A model generated the notes under the pieces. The model saw nothing but the letters and a program-made list of their open reading frames with translations. It was not told the DNA's origin and did not search any database. From Tetracentron sinense (lineage: Eukaryota; Streptophyta; Magnoliopsida; Trochodendrales; Trochodendraceae), in contig CM026565.1 in assembly GCA_015143295.1 (NCBI GenBank), forward strand, positions 25,552,052 to 25,616,051: 64,000 bases of DNA. The letters are read 5' to 3'. The number at the start of each line of letters is the position of its first letter. Positions within the stretch are counted from its first letter, which is position 1. This document shows, piece after piece, positions 45,640 to 56,557 of this stretch. The position numbers and the translations under genes are program-made.

Positions 45640-45929
45640 GCTTCCTTCTGGGTGTTGCGCTCCTGCCAAGTACCCAAAACTAACCTATTCTACTCAATTA
45701 TTACGCGAATATCCCTCCCTAAACAGCATATCATTCACTTTCTTATGGAAACTAATTAATTTACAACCAATAATTCCGCTTGGCTGGGCCGTGGGGCCCA
45801 ATAAAATTACTATTAATATCGAAATCAAATACATGGGTAGAATCGTAATTCGAAACATGACAAGGCGGTTGCAATCTTGGCAGATTCATCCATGGGGGCA
45901 ACATAGTAATTCTGCAATCCAAAATCATG

Positions 45930-45936
45930 TATATAG
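45930..45936 (+). promoter_or_regulatory. Putative TATA box of the CIPK gene
   Basis: TATATAG lies 240 bp before the start codon, in aatcatgtatatagcaag. A start of transcription near 45960-45970 would give a leader of about 200 bases, normal for this family. It is a single motif call without other support. Confidence 0.35.
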
Positions 45937-46014
45937 CAAGAAGCGAGTAACCAAAAACCTAGAAACCTAAAGCACCCTCACAGGCTTTCTTCTCCAAACT
46001 CTTTCTCGCAGGGA

Positions 46015-46123
46015 ATGCGGAAAGATGAGAAGAGCTTCGCGATCAAACCCTAATTTGATTGGGAGGACCAAGAACGGCAACGGCGGAAGAACTTGCCACC
46101 GAAAGCACGTCGAAGACGGGTAG
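46015..46123 (+). promoter_or_regulatory. Two upstream reading frames in the CIPK leader
   Basis: If transcription starts near 45965, the leader holds two short frames. One of 12 codons runs from ATG 46015 to TAA 46053. One of 32 codons runs from ATG 46025 to TAG 46123. They overlap each other and both end before the main ATG at 46170, so they could lower translation. Whether they are conserved is unknown. Confidence 0.4.
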
Positions 46124-46169
46124 ATTTCCTTCTCCGACTCCGGCAAGTTCAGTACTCGAAGCTTCTATA

Positions 46170-47273
46170 ATGGCAGCCAAGAAGGAAGAGAAGCTCTCCT
46201 CAAACGTACTTCACGGAAAGTACGAACTCGGTCGACTTCTCGGCCACGGAACTTTCGCAAAGGTTTATCATGCCAAGAACTTGCAGAATCAAAGAAATGT
46301 AGCCATGAAGGTAGTCGGAAAAGAAAAGGTGATCAAAGTAGGAATGATGGAGCAAGTGAAGCGTGAGATATCGGTGATGAAGATGGTGAAGCATCCAAAC
46401 ATCGTTGTACTCCATGAGGTGATGGCTAGTAAGTCGAAGATCTACTTCGCCATGGAGCTAGTTCGAGGCGGCGAGCTTTTCTCCAAGATCGCCAAAGGTC
46501 GGTTTAGAGAAGACGTCGCTCGGACCTACTTCCAACAACTTATCTCCGCCGTTGATTTCTGCCATAGTCGTGGTGTTTATCACCGTGATCTGAAGCCGGA
46601 GAATCTCCTCCTCGACGACGACGGAAATCTCAAGGTGACGGATTTCGGACTCAGCGCCTTCTCGGAGCACCTGAAACAGGACGGTCTGCTACACACGACG
46701 TGCGGAACTCCGGCGTACGTCGCTCCGGAGGTGATCGGAAAGAGAGGATACGACGGAGCGAAGGCCGATCTGTGGTCCTGCGGCGTTATTCTCTTCGTTC
46801 TTCTTGCAGGATTCTTGCCATTCCAGGACGACAACATAGTGGCCATGTACAAGAAGATCTACAGAGGAGATTTCAAGTTTCCGCCGTGGTTCTCCTCCGA
46901 ATCGCGCCGGCTCATCAACAAACTCCTCGATCCAAACCCTAGCACTCGAATCAGCATGGCGAAGCTCATGGAAACCTCCTGGTTCAAGAAATCGGTACGA
47001 ACGAAGAAAGGAGATTCAGAAATCGAAGGTTATGAAAAAGAGGAGATCGGTCTGAAAGGGAAACTCCCGGAGACGCTGAATGCTTTCCACATAATTTCGT
47101 TATCGGAGGGATTCGATCTGTCGCCGCTGTTTGAAGAGAAGAAGAGGGAGGAGAAGGAGGAGCTGAGATTTGCGACGACGAAGCCGGCCAGTACCGTGAT
47201 ATCGAAACTGGAGGAACTTGCAAATGCGATGAAATTCAGCGTGAAGAAGAGCGAATCGAGAGTGCGATTGTAG
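46170..47273 (+). CDS. CBL-interacting protein kinase, C-terminally truncated
   Basis: A CIPK/SnRK3 serine/threonine kinase; the family is activated by calcium-bound CBL proteins and regulates ion channels and stress responses. The ATG at 46170 has A at -3 and G at +4; an in-frame TTG 37 codons upstream is not a plant start. Residues 25-32 are the glycine loop GHGTFAKV. K47 is the ATP-binding lysine, HRDLKPEN spans 138-145, DFG 158-160 and APE 185-187, so every catalytic motif is present. The activation loop lies between DFG and [22 protein letters not shown] (303-321) is the NAF/FISL motif that binds CBLs. The TAG at 47271-47273 ends the protein at 367 residues, in the phosphatase-interaction region. 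No intron is present, as in the intronless CIPK clade; the C-terminal wording is closest to the CIPK5/CIPK25 group as I remember it. It may be a truncated active kinase or a recent pseudogene. Confidence 0.85.
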   Translation: MAAKKEEKLSSNVLHGKYELGRLLGHGTFAKVYHAKNLQNQRNVAMKVVGKEKVIKVGMMEQVKREISVMKMVKHPNIVVLHEVMASKSKIYFAMELVRGGELFSKIAKGRFREDVARTYFQQLISAVDFCHSRGVYHRDLKPENLLLDDDGNLKVTDFGLSAFSEHLKQDGLLHTTCGTPAYVAPEVIGKRGYDGAKADLWSCGVILFVLLAGFLPFQDDNIVAMYKKIYRGDFKFPPWFSSESRRLINKLLDPNPSTRISMAKLMETSWFKKSVRTKKGDSEIEGYEKEEIGLKGKLPETLNAFHIISLSEGFDLSPLFEEKKREEKEELRFATTKPASTVISKLEELANAMKFSVKKSESRVRL

Positions 47274-47471
47274 GGACAGGAGAGAGGAAGAAAAGGGAAG
47301 TTATCGATAGAAGCCGAGTTGTTCGCTGTGACGCCATCGTTCTTGGTGGTGGAGGTGAAGAAGGACGGTGGAGATACGCTGGAGTACAACCAGTTCTGCA
47401 GTAAGGAGCTCCGGCCGGCGCTTAAGGACATTGTTTGGACGTCGCCGGCCGAGAATCCGACGATTGTTTGA
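47274..47471 (+). pseudogene. Untranslated C-terminal tail of the CIPK
   Basis: Directly after the TAG the same frame stays open for 65 codons to TGA at 47469-47471. It includes [35 protein letters not shown] and [11 protein letters not shown], the conserved end of plant CIPKs. The total would be 433 residues, a normal family length. A single C-to-T change (CAG to TAG) explains the break. The tail shows no other damage, so the mutation is young, or it is a sequencing error, or readthrough keeps the tail under selection. Confidence 0.85.
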
Positions 47472-47898
47472 AAAATACAAAGATGAACAAAAAGAAGCAG
47501 AACAGAGACTGTAATTTCTGACATCTCTAGGTGGTTTTGGTTCTTTCTTTTGTTTTTATGACGTTTGTGTTTTGAATTTGAATTTTGATTGTAGGAACTT
47601 TTCGAATTGGGTTTCTGGTTGAAATTTGATTCGAATCAATTTGTCAAATCCATCCATTTCAATCCAATTCCTCTCAGGGTAAGGATATCATTCTTGTTTC
47701 TGTGTAGTAGTATGATGGTGTCTCCTGTCTAGATTCTAGATTGGGTGAATTCAGGCAGGCCATTAAATTATTCTAATTGGCCTGACTCGGCGAGTTTCTT
47801 AAAAACTCATTAAAAAATGTGAGCCGAAGCCCGGCCCATTATCACCCTAGTATAGTCTGTATAGACTTTTGGATTCTTAACGAGTAACGACTCACTTG
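47472..47898. other. 3' flank of the CIPK gene
   Basis: An AT-rich 3' region; no canonical AATAAA is seen close to the stop. Plant polyadenylation signals are loose, so this says little. Confidence 0.3.
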
Positions 47899-47907
47899 AA
47901 AAAAGAT

Positions 47908-49372
47908 TAGAGAAAATGCATTGACACCCCTGAGGTTTGACGAAAATACAAATAAATCCCTCAGGTTTCAAAAAATACACTAGGTACCCTTATTTTTCAA
48001 AATATTGACATTTACACCTCTTTCACCAGCTATGGGATAAAATGTCATGAACTACTAAAAATTACCATTTCTAAAGTTGTTATTTTCCATTTTTCTCATG
48101 TACGAAAATCATCCCTTCATTTTTAAATGAAATCAGGTGACCACGGATCGTTTTTGACACTCCTTATGGTGGCCACGTGTCCTTTTTGACAATCCTTGAG
48201 GTTGCTATGAGTCTTTCTTGACACCCCTTAAGGTAGTCATGTGTCCTTTTTGACACCCCTTGCGGTGGCCACATGTCTTTGACACCCCTTAAATAGGGTT
48301 AAATTCATTCACCCATATGGTCGCCTGCCCATCTTGGTTTTTTTTTCTCAAATATTAATTCTTTTTTTTATTTAATAAATGTTTTTAAGACTTTTTTAAT
48401 ATTAAAATATTTTAAAAAATAATTAATATTTAGAAAAAAAAAAAAAAAAAAAACCAGGATGGGTGGGTGAACCCTAGGGGTGGCCACATGTCTTTTTTGA
48501 TACCACTTAAAGTAGCCACGTGTCCCGCCACGTGTCCCTTTGGACACCCCTTAACTGTGGTTAAGATTCACCCACCCCTAGAGTTCACTCACCCATCCTT
48601 GGTTTTTTTTTAAAATTTAAAAATTATTTTAAAGGTTTTTTTAATATTAAAATATTTTTAAAAAGAATTAATATTAAAAAAAAACCATAGATCGGCAGGT
48701 GAACCCTTGAGGTGGTCACGTGTCCTTTTTTAGACCCTTTGAGGTAGCCACGTGTCCTTTTTGACACCCTTTAAATGAGATTAGATTCACCCATGCCTAG
48801 GGTTCAACTACCCATCCTTGGTTTTTTTTTCTTCTAAATATTAATTATTTTTAAAAATATTTTAATATTAAAAAAGTCTTAAAAACAATTATTAAATTTT
48901 CAAAAAAGAATTAATATTTAGAAAAAAAAAAATCAAGGATGGGCGGGTAAACCATAGGGGTGGGTGAATCTAACCCCATTTAAGGGGTGTCAAAAAGGAC
49001 ACGTCGCTACCTCAAGGGGTGTCAAGAAGGACACGTGGTCACCTAAGGGGTGTCAAGAAGGACATGTGGCCACCACAAGGGGTGTCAAGAAGGACACGTG
49101 GTCACCTCAGAGGATTTGATTTCATTTAAAAATGAAGGGACAGTTTCGTATATGAGAAAAATGGAAAATGACAACTTTAGAGATGGTATTTTTGGTAGTT
49201 CATACCATTTTGTCTCATGACATCATCATTCCATCAGTCGACTAACGGTCAACTGATTGAAGGGGTGTAAGTGTCAATATTTTAAAAATAGGGATACCTA
49301 ATTTATATTTTCGAACCTGAGGGGGTCTATGTGTATTTTCGTCAAATCTCAGGGGTTGTAAATGTATTTTCT
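47908..49372. mobile_element. Mutator-like non-autonomous element, 1.47 kb, with tandem-repeat arms
   Basis: Outer arms of about 220 bp pair end to end: tagagaaaatgcattgacac at the left with the complement gagaaaatacatttacaacc at the right, continuing through tttgacgaaaatac and tcaaaatattgacatttac. The flanks aaaaaagat (47899-47907) and caaaaagat (49373-49381) agree at 8 of 9, a Mutator-size duplication. Inside each arm lies a row of about four units of roughly 38 bp, variants of gacaccccttgaggtggcca plus cgtgtcctttt, at 48140-48290 and inverted at 48985-49100. The centre holds two or three smaller hairpins with aaccatgg/ttaagattcaccc words and A/T loops. There is no coding sequence. Confidence 0.8.
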
Positions 49373-49381
49373 CCAAAAAGA

Positions 49382-50623
49382 TATTATGTGACAACCATGA
49401 TCATTGAACTATGTGTTGAAAAGCTTTTGTCTTTTACTTTTTTCATGCGTGTATTTTGATTTTGGTGTGTATTTGGATTTTGGTGTAAACAAGGATCCGA
49501 ACTAATATTTTTTATACTAAGTTGTTTAAGAATTTAATTAGGCATACTTATGGGATAAGGGGCAGTTGTCCCCTAAAAGAATTATATTATATTATTTAAT
49601 ATAACATAGCTATAAGGCAAGGGGGCAACTGTCTTGGGACTTTTGAAAACAAAATATATATCTTATATAATTTAATTTAATTATTTAATTCAGAGGTAAG
49701 GGAACAGTTGTCCCATATATGAGGAGAAACAATACTAATAAAATATGTACAAAATGTATGGACGAAACGACCTAAGAACTTGGTTACCAAAAAATATTTT
49801 GGGCTCCCCTCAATATCGGTTGTATGAGTTAGGGATATTCCTTATGCTGCACATGGGATTAATTTAGGGTGGGGGTATTCCCTATGTTGCACGCGGGACT
49901 AATCCAAGCAGGGTAGAGTCAGGATTTTCTAGTAGTGGGGTCACCCATGCTTGATTGAAAACAAGAGTAATTGTTGATGAATGGTCTACACCCCGAAATT
50001 TTTTTTTGATAACCAAACTCATAATACCAATTATGTTGTCTTTCCAAACAACCATAAGGGATCTCCACTCCATTAGTCATGCCCCTTAGGAGTGGGTGTG
50101 TGGATCTACCCTTATAACACCTTAGCGTTTTACCATAGGTCAGATTGGGTGTGTGTTATTTATTTTTGTGGGGGTATCATTTACATACAATTAGAGCAAT
50201 GGTTAGTAGTTAGCATTGGGGAGTAGAGCTCCTACAACTCATCAGCCTGGGGGATTAGATCCCCAGACTTGAGAGAGGCCACACCTCACCACTGGCACAA
50301 GAGGCAGGGCATGATAACCTTTAAACCAAAACACACTAAGCATAGAAATACATTATTCATTAATTTACCTAACAAAAAGATGGTTTAGACTGTTTGGTTT
50401 ACACGATAGGAAACGATAGGAATCTTTTTGCTTGGCTTTGGGTCGAAATGCCTCCTCCCACACCCAGCCCAAGTTGGCATAGACTTGGCCAAAAATTTTT
50501 CACCCATGGCCCAGGACCAGGTCCGCCTAAAAATGTTTGACCCGCCGGTTTAACACGTCCGATCCGGGTGAACACAACCCTCTTGATTGCCCGAGTCCGT
50601 GTCCTGATTTCTTGGTGGGATTC
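49382..50623. other. No recognisable gene
   Basis: Intergenic sequence. Variants of ggggcaactgtc or ggacagttgtcc occur three times, near 49559, 49621 and 49690, hinting at a weak local repeat of about 65 bp. Nothing coding is supported. Confidence 0.3.
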
Positions 50624-50786
50624 ATGGACGAAGAAGAAATCAAGAAATTACGAAAGCTGTGATAGCATATCTGAAGAAGAAGGGTTTCAAGCAAACTGAG
50701 TGGGAATTCCAGGAAGAACAGAGCAAGAACTCCTCCGCTTCTCAGACCGATCCCGACATTGCCAGGAATATCCTCTCCTTTTCCGA
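50624..50786 (+). pseudogene. TAF5: TAF5 first exon relic (TFIID subunit 5, LisH region)
   Basis: ATG 50624 opens MDEEEIKK. One base is then missing near 50645-50650, after which the frame reads TKAVIAYLKKKGFKQTEW, FQEEQSKNSS and QTDPDIARNILSFSE, the N-terminal LisH region of plant TAF5. The exon ends at a GTAATT donor (50787). TAF5 is the WD40 subunit of TFIID, the RNA polymerase II general initiation factor in the nucleus. The missing base prevents translation from this ATG. The related WD40 exons lie at 62710-63052, with transposons between them. Confidence 0.65.
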
Positions 50787-51739
50787 GTAATTCCCTCTCT
50801 ACCCATTCTCTCCCTGAATTATGAATTATATAAGCATTATCTGTTGCAGATTTAGATTTCTTGCATATATTTGTAATAAAAATTGTTCTTTAAGTTCTTC
50901 TATTGAATTCATGAGTTGGGTTTCTTAGCGTTTTGGCAATTTGATTTGGACGGAAAATTGAAAGCAGTTCTACTTTAGTACTTACGAGTGCCAAGTTTCG
51001 TCGTAGGAGACAATGTGGTACATGTTTACCTTGTTGGGGCTATTGAGAGAATTGAAAACTAGGGCTTTTGGGGGTTCTTTTTGCAAATGCCTGCAGAAAG
51101 GCCCATGGTTGACTTTTATAAGAATGATTGTTGAGTAGTTCTTTGGATAAGAAAAACAGGCTTCATATAAAATGTATTTTTCCTATTTGTTGTATTGTTA
51201 AATATAGAACAATAGGAAGAGATGTGAGGTCTCAAGTGGGGCAGAGAGAACCTAGGAGCTTAGATCTTGATTACATGTATCAGTGTCTTGATGCTAATTT
51301 GTGTTCCAGTTAATAGGAGATTCTAAGCATGTCGTCAAATAAAAAAATCATAAGGGGTAGGATTGTAATTGAATCAGGATTCAAATCATAAGATGGATAG
51401 GATTCATAAAGGTTTTCCTTAGAAATTGAGAAAAAAAAAAAAAAAATACCATCCAAAAAATCTGAATAATCAGATTTGCCCAAATCATCCATATCCTTTT
51501 ACCTTTATAGAAAAACTAACTTTTTTCTTTGCACCATAAATATAAAATACTAGTGATTCCTATGGGGTTTTAGTGGACACGTTCCATAATTTATTGGACG
51601 AATGACGCAAGTCTATGACAGTTAAATGTCGTGTTGTGAGCTGTGTAGTGATGCTGAATCTCTTTGTAGATGTTGCAGACATCAGCTTTGTTCGTTGGAA
51701 GAGCTCCAAAGCTTTTAACTCCCCAACACTAATTTTCAG
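50787..51739. other. Former intron or intergenic sequence
   Basis: AT-rich sequence after the exon donor with no coding block I recognise. The expected second TAF5 exon was not found here. Confidence 0.35.
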
Positions 51740-53620
51740 CCATGCCCTCAGATTTCGAAAGCTTGTTTCCGTTGTGGAAAGATGGGTCATGTAGCTAGGA
51801 CTTGTCCGTTAGTGAATGCTCCACGTCAACCAGCTTTAGAAGAGAAGAAACCCCATACTCAGGGTAGAGTGTATGCTCTATCTCAGGACACCAGTGCTTC
51901 TAAGGCAGTTGTAGAAGGTATGATTTATATTTTTCAGCATTTAGCAAAAGGGTTATTTGATCCTGGTTCTACACATTCTTTTGTCTCTCCACACTTTGCA
52001 TGCCATTTAGAGGTAGAACATGTAGAACTAGATTACATTATTAGTAGGTACACCGGTTGGAGATTCAATAATTGCAAGCGTGGTGTACAAGTCTTGCGTG
52101 GTCTAGGTAGAGGATAGGGAGTTATTGGTAGATTTGATTCCCTTGAATATGCAGGATTTTGATGTAATCCTAGGCATGGATCGGCTTTCTGCCTACCATG
52201 CTAGTGTAGACTGTTTCAGGAAGAAAGTAGTCTTTCAGATCCCTGGACAACCAGTATTTCATTTTATTGGCACTAAAGAGGCAACACAAATTCATATGAT
52301 TTCTATGGTTTGTGCAAATCGAATGCTGAGGAAGGGCTGCTAGGGTTTTCTAGCCCATGTAATTGAGGTAGAAAAAGAAAAGCCGACTCCAAGGGACATT
52401 CCAATTGTCGAGGAGTTTATAGATGTATTTCCTGATGAGTTGCCTGGTTTGCCACCTTCTCGGGAAGTAGATTTTTCTATTGAATTACTTCCAGAGACAA
52501 CTCCAATATCCAAAGCACCATATAGAATGACGCCTACAGAACTCAAGGAGCTAAAGGAACAATTACAAGAGTTATTGGATAAAGGTTTCATATGACCCAG
52601 TGTATCTCCGTGGGGAGCTCCTATATTATTTGTGAAGAAAAAGGATGGGTCAATGAGGTTATGTATTGACTATCGACAACTTAATAGTGCGACAGTGAAA
52701 AATAAATATCCATTGCCAAGAATTGATGATTTGTTTGATCAATTGAAGGGAGCCCAATTCTTTTTCGAAGATAGATCTTGGATCGGGATACCATCAGTTG
52801 AGGGTCAAGGATGAGGATATTCCAAAGTCGGCCTTTAAAACTCGTTATGGGCATTATGAGTTCTTAGTTATGCCTTTTGGGCTGACCAATGCTCCTGTGG
52901 CATTTATGAATCTAATGAACCAGATTTATCGACCATATCTAGATCAGTTCGTTGTAGTATTTGTGGATGACATTCTAATTTACTCTCAGACTCGAGCAGA
53001 TCACGAGCAGCATTTGAGGATTGCGCTGCAAGTACTGAAAGAAAATCAGTTGTATGCCAAATTCAGCAAATGTGAATTATGGTTAGAAAATGTGTAATTT
53101 TTAGGTCATGTGATACCTAAAGGAGTGTCAGTAGATCCCTCTAAGGTTCAAGCAGTGGTAGATTGGGAGAGGCCTTTTACTATTTCAGAGATCAGGAGTT
53201 TCCTAGGACTAGCAGGATATTATCGGAGGTTTGTTGAAGGATTCTCTCGAATAGCAGCCCCCCTAACTCAGTTGACTCGGAAAGATGTCAAATTCGAGTG
53301 GACTGAGGAATGTGAGCGCAGTTTTCAAGAGTTGAAAAAGCGCTTGACATCAGCACCAGTGTTAACTATTCCATCCAGTGGCGGGGGGTTTGTTGTATAT
53401 AGTGATGTGTCAAATAAGGGCTTAGGATGTGTCTTAATGCAGCATGGTGAGGTAGTGGCATACGCATCAAGGCAACTAAAGAACCATGAGCAGAACTAGC
53501 CTACACATGATCTAGAGCTAGCCGCTGTGGTATTTGCATTAAAAATTTGGAGGCATTAGCTATAAGGAGAGCAATTTGAGATATTTACAGACCATAAAAG
53601 TCTGAAATACCTTTTCTCAC
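51740..53620 (+). pseudogene. Ty3/gypsy retrotransposon relic (gag knuckle to RNase H)
   Basis: In order: a zinc knuckle CFRCGKMGHVARTC near 51758-51800; a retropepsin remnant LFDPGSTHSFVS near 51955-51990; the reverse transcriptase with [20 protein letters not shown] near 52660, [11 protein letters not shown] and [12 protein letters not shown], the catalytic FVDD box, near 52950-52985; and an RNase H-type region ending in IFTDHKSLKYLF at 53582-53615. It is broken by stops near 52104, 52341, 52593, 53094 and 53497, and by one extra T near 52760. Integrase and both LTRs are absent. It ends abruptly against a copia element on the other strand. Confidence 0.9.
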
Positions 53621-56381
53621 AAGAGTACAACCAAACACTCGTGGCTTAATGAGAAAAATAGGAACCTGAGGGCAAAGAAGCTGATTTGGTAAGAGGCCAT
53701 CAAGAATGCGAGAAGGAGCTTGATTGATGAGAAAACATGCAGTGAGAAGAGCTATAGACCAATAAGGCTTAGGCATTTCCATGCCTCGCAACAAAGAATG
53801 AGTGACACCAACTAAATGACGATTCTTGCGCTCAGCAATGCCATTTTATTGAGGCGTGTAAGGACATGTAAGCTGATGGGCAATTCCATGAGTTTGAAAA
53901 AACTGGACAAAAGGTGCAAAGAGATACTCAGCGCCATTATCAGAATGAAGGGCCTTAATAAGACCACCAAACTGGGTAACAATCATAGTATGAAATTCCT
54001 AAAATTTAGAGAACATTTCATCCTTAGACTTAAGAAGGTACACCTAAGTAGCTCGAGTGTAATCATCAATAAAAGTAACATAATAACAAAAGCCATCACT
54101 TGAGGGAACAAGAGATGGTCCCTAAACATCCGAGTAAACTAAATGAAAAATAGGATGACATCTATGCATCTGAGAAGGATAAACAGTACGAACATGTTTA
54201 GTAAGCTCACAAGTATTACATTGAAAAGTAGATGAAGAACAAAGTTTACGAAAAGTAGGAATCAAAGAACATAAAGTCTTAGATCCAATATGCCAAGCTT
54301 GACATGCCATAAACGATAAGTATCAAGAGTAGCATCAACAAAAAAAGGAAAAACAAAAACAAGAGCAGCAGTAGAGGAGACTCGATCATGAGCATAATCA
54401 GTGTCAAGGTAGTAAAGTCTGCCTCTTTCCACTCCTCTACCAACAATCTTCCTCGTAGTCAGGTCCTGAAAAAGACAATGAGAAGGATAAAACATAACAC
54501 AATAGTTAAGTTTGGTAGTAAGACTACTCACTGAAAGAAGGATAGAAGATAAATGAGGAACAAGTAACACATGAGATAAAGAGAAAGATAGAGACACAGG
54601 AATGTGTCCTACTCCTGAGATCGGAGTAAAAGAACCATCAGCCAGGCGAACCTGGACAGTAAGCAATGAATGTGAATAAATGGAATAACCTTGTGACTCA
54701 CTAGTCATATGATCAGTAGCTTCGGTATCAATAACCCAACTAGGAGAAGAAGACGATGTAGTGGCGGCATAGGCCGAGGGAGCATGGATACATGTGGCAG
54801 ATGTAGCAGCAGTATATGGAGAATCACTCTGCAGATGGAACTCAGCTTGGATCATCTCAGCAACCTGGGCTCTCATTGACTCCAGAGCATCACTGGCAAC
54901 AACTGAGGATTGAGGATCAACAGCAGGATTCGAAGTAAAGTGAGTAAAAGGACGAGGCTGGTAACCCTCGAGATAGCCATACAAATGGTAACAATGGTCA
55001 CGATCATGTCCCACTATACCACAGTAACTACAAGGAGTAGTAGGCTTGCCATGACCATGACCGCCATGACTACGATGGCCCTTATCAATCCCCCTACCAC
55101 GGCCAACAACAGGACAAAAATCAGTAGCAAAGGTGGTACAATTCAGAAAGGACATAAGAGAGGTGCTCGAAGATATAATAGCCTGGCGGCATTCCTCACC
55201 AAACACAGTGGAGTACACAAATTGAAGAAATTGCAAAGGAGATGTGGTAAGAATCTGAATGCGTAACTGCTTGAATTCGGCCTGAAGACCTCCCAAGAAA
55301 TCATAAATGCGGTGACAATCAATTCGCTTTGTCATAATCTTGTCAGAAGTAGCAGATAATTCAGAAAGAGACTCAATGTCTCAATTCTTCCCAACGACGC
55401 TGAAGAGCCTCAAAATAATCTGAAATAGACATATCCCCTTATTGAAAGTGAGCAATCTCACGAGTAAGTTGATAAATCCGAACATCATTCTCTACTAGGG
55501 CATAAGTCTGAATAAGAGCCTCCCAAAGTTCATGAAAATCTTTATAAAAAATATAATTCTCGGCAATCTGAGGCTCCATGGAATTGAACAACCAGCTCAA
55601 AATAATGCAATTCTCTGCCTTCAACTTAGCAATTTCGGCAATACCTGTCTCTGGCTGTGGGTCTTACCATCAAGATACCCCATCTTAAAGCGACTCCCAA
55701 TATAAAGCTCAACCGAGCATCGCCACGCAAGAAAATTATCACCATTGAATTTAATATTGGTGATAGAGTGGACAACGGAGTCAGAAAGAGCTGGTGGAGC
55801 AAGAACTTTAGCATTCATAGAAGAAACTCAACGAACAAACACCAATCAATCAAAAATATCAATAACAAAAGATCTAATGGTATTAAGATTACTAAAGAGA
55901 TGACTTAAATTGCTGTTATAAACAAATAAGGTGTAAAATACTTTTTCAGCAAAAAAGGTAGTGAAGTGGGGCTGTAAAATCATCATGACTTCTTCAAATC
56001 TCATTTAAGCGAAGAAAAAACAGATTCAAGATGTTCCTATCAAAAAAAGGGTCTAACCATGACCAATAAACTGCGGAAGCAACAATCCATTCAAGCAGTA
56101 AAAAATCTGAACCAAAACAATATTTTTTTTTTCGAAATTTTATGTAATTTTTCTTCAAATCATCATAACATCATCAATATTTAACCAAATCTCATGAAAT
56201 AAGATTCAAAAATCCTCTAAAATCAAGATCTTTGAAAAATATACATTTGAAGAACCCAAAACCCAAAAATAAGGTCTAGGCCATACGGCTAGAGACAGTC
56301 GTATGATTAAAAATGTAGCAGCTAGCTCCTTCTTTCTTTTGTTGTTACGGTTTTAAACGACGTTCTTCTTCCTTTGATGTA

Positions 56382-56393
56382 GCTCTGATTGGA
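56382..56393 (-). promoter_or_regulatory. Degenerate primer-binding site of copia relic 1
   Basis: On the minus strand the sequence tccaatcagagc follows the LTR. It resembles the initiator-methionine tRNA site tggtatcagagc used by most plant copia elements, with the last seven bases identical. Confidence 0.6.
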
Positions 56394-56557
56394 GGATTTA
56401 GGGTTTGGAGAAGAGAAAAGAGAGAAGAGAGGAAAAGAGAGGTTAGGGTAAATTGTTTAGTTAGGGATTAGAGAACCCTACTAGCATATTATATAAAGAG
56501 AGAACATTACATATATTCCCTTTTACAAGTATACTCCCGAAATTACATATATCAACA
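56394..56557 (-). repeat. 5' LTR of copia relic 1
   Basis: On the minus strand it starts tgttgatatatgtaatttcg and runs about 164 bp to just before the primer-binding site. It carries tttatataatatgc as a TATA region. The final CA is worn. No second copy remains in the window. Confidence 0.6.

Larger units (their letters stand above)
53606..56557 (-). pseudogene. Ty1/copia retrotransposon relic 1
   Basis: Read on the minus strand from a 5' LTR at 56394-56557. The gag start is at 55818 (MNAKVLAPPALSDS, then KFNGDNFLAWRCSVELYIG). The main frame at 55335-54262 carries a zinc knuckle CSYCGIVGHDRDHC, a protease region SWVIDTEATDHMT, and the pre-integrase TYRLWHVKLG. Integrase pieces follow down to 53606 (ACFLINQAPSRILD, PRVFGCT). 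Frame changes separate the pieces. Reverse transcriptase, RNase H and the 3' LTR are gone. The protease motif reads DTE where the family has DSG, so the catalytic site is damaged. Confidence 0.9.

Noticed and set aside
46059-46169. N-terminal extension of the kinase by 37 codons
   Set aside because: It would start at TTG, which is not used as a normal start in plant nuclear genes. The ATG at 46170 has a strong context and fits family N-termini.
46200-47524. Long antisense frames over the kinase gene
   Set aside because: They are shadows of the GC-richer coding strand and show no domain of their own.
54910-55266. 118-codon plus-strand frame
   Set aside because: It lies opposite the copia gag-protease frame, which carries the recognisable zinc knuckle and protease.
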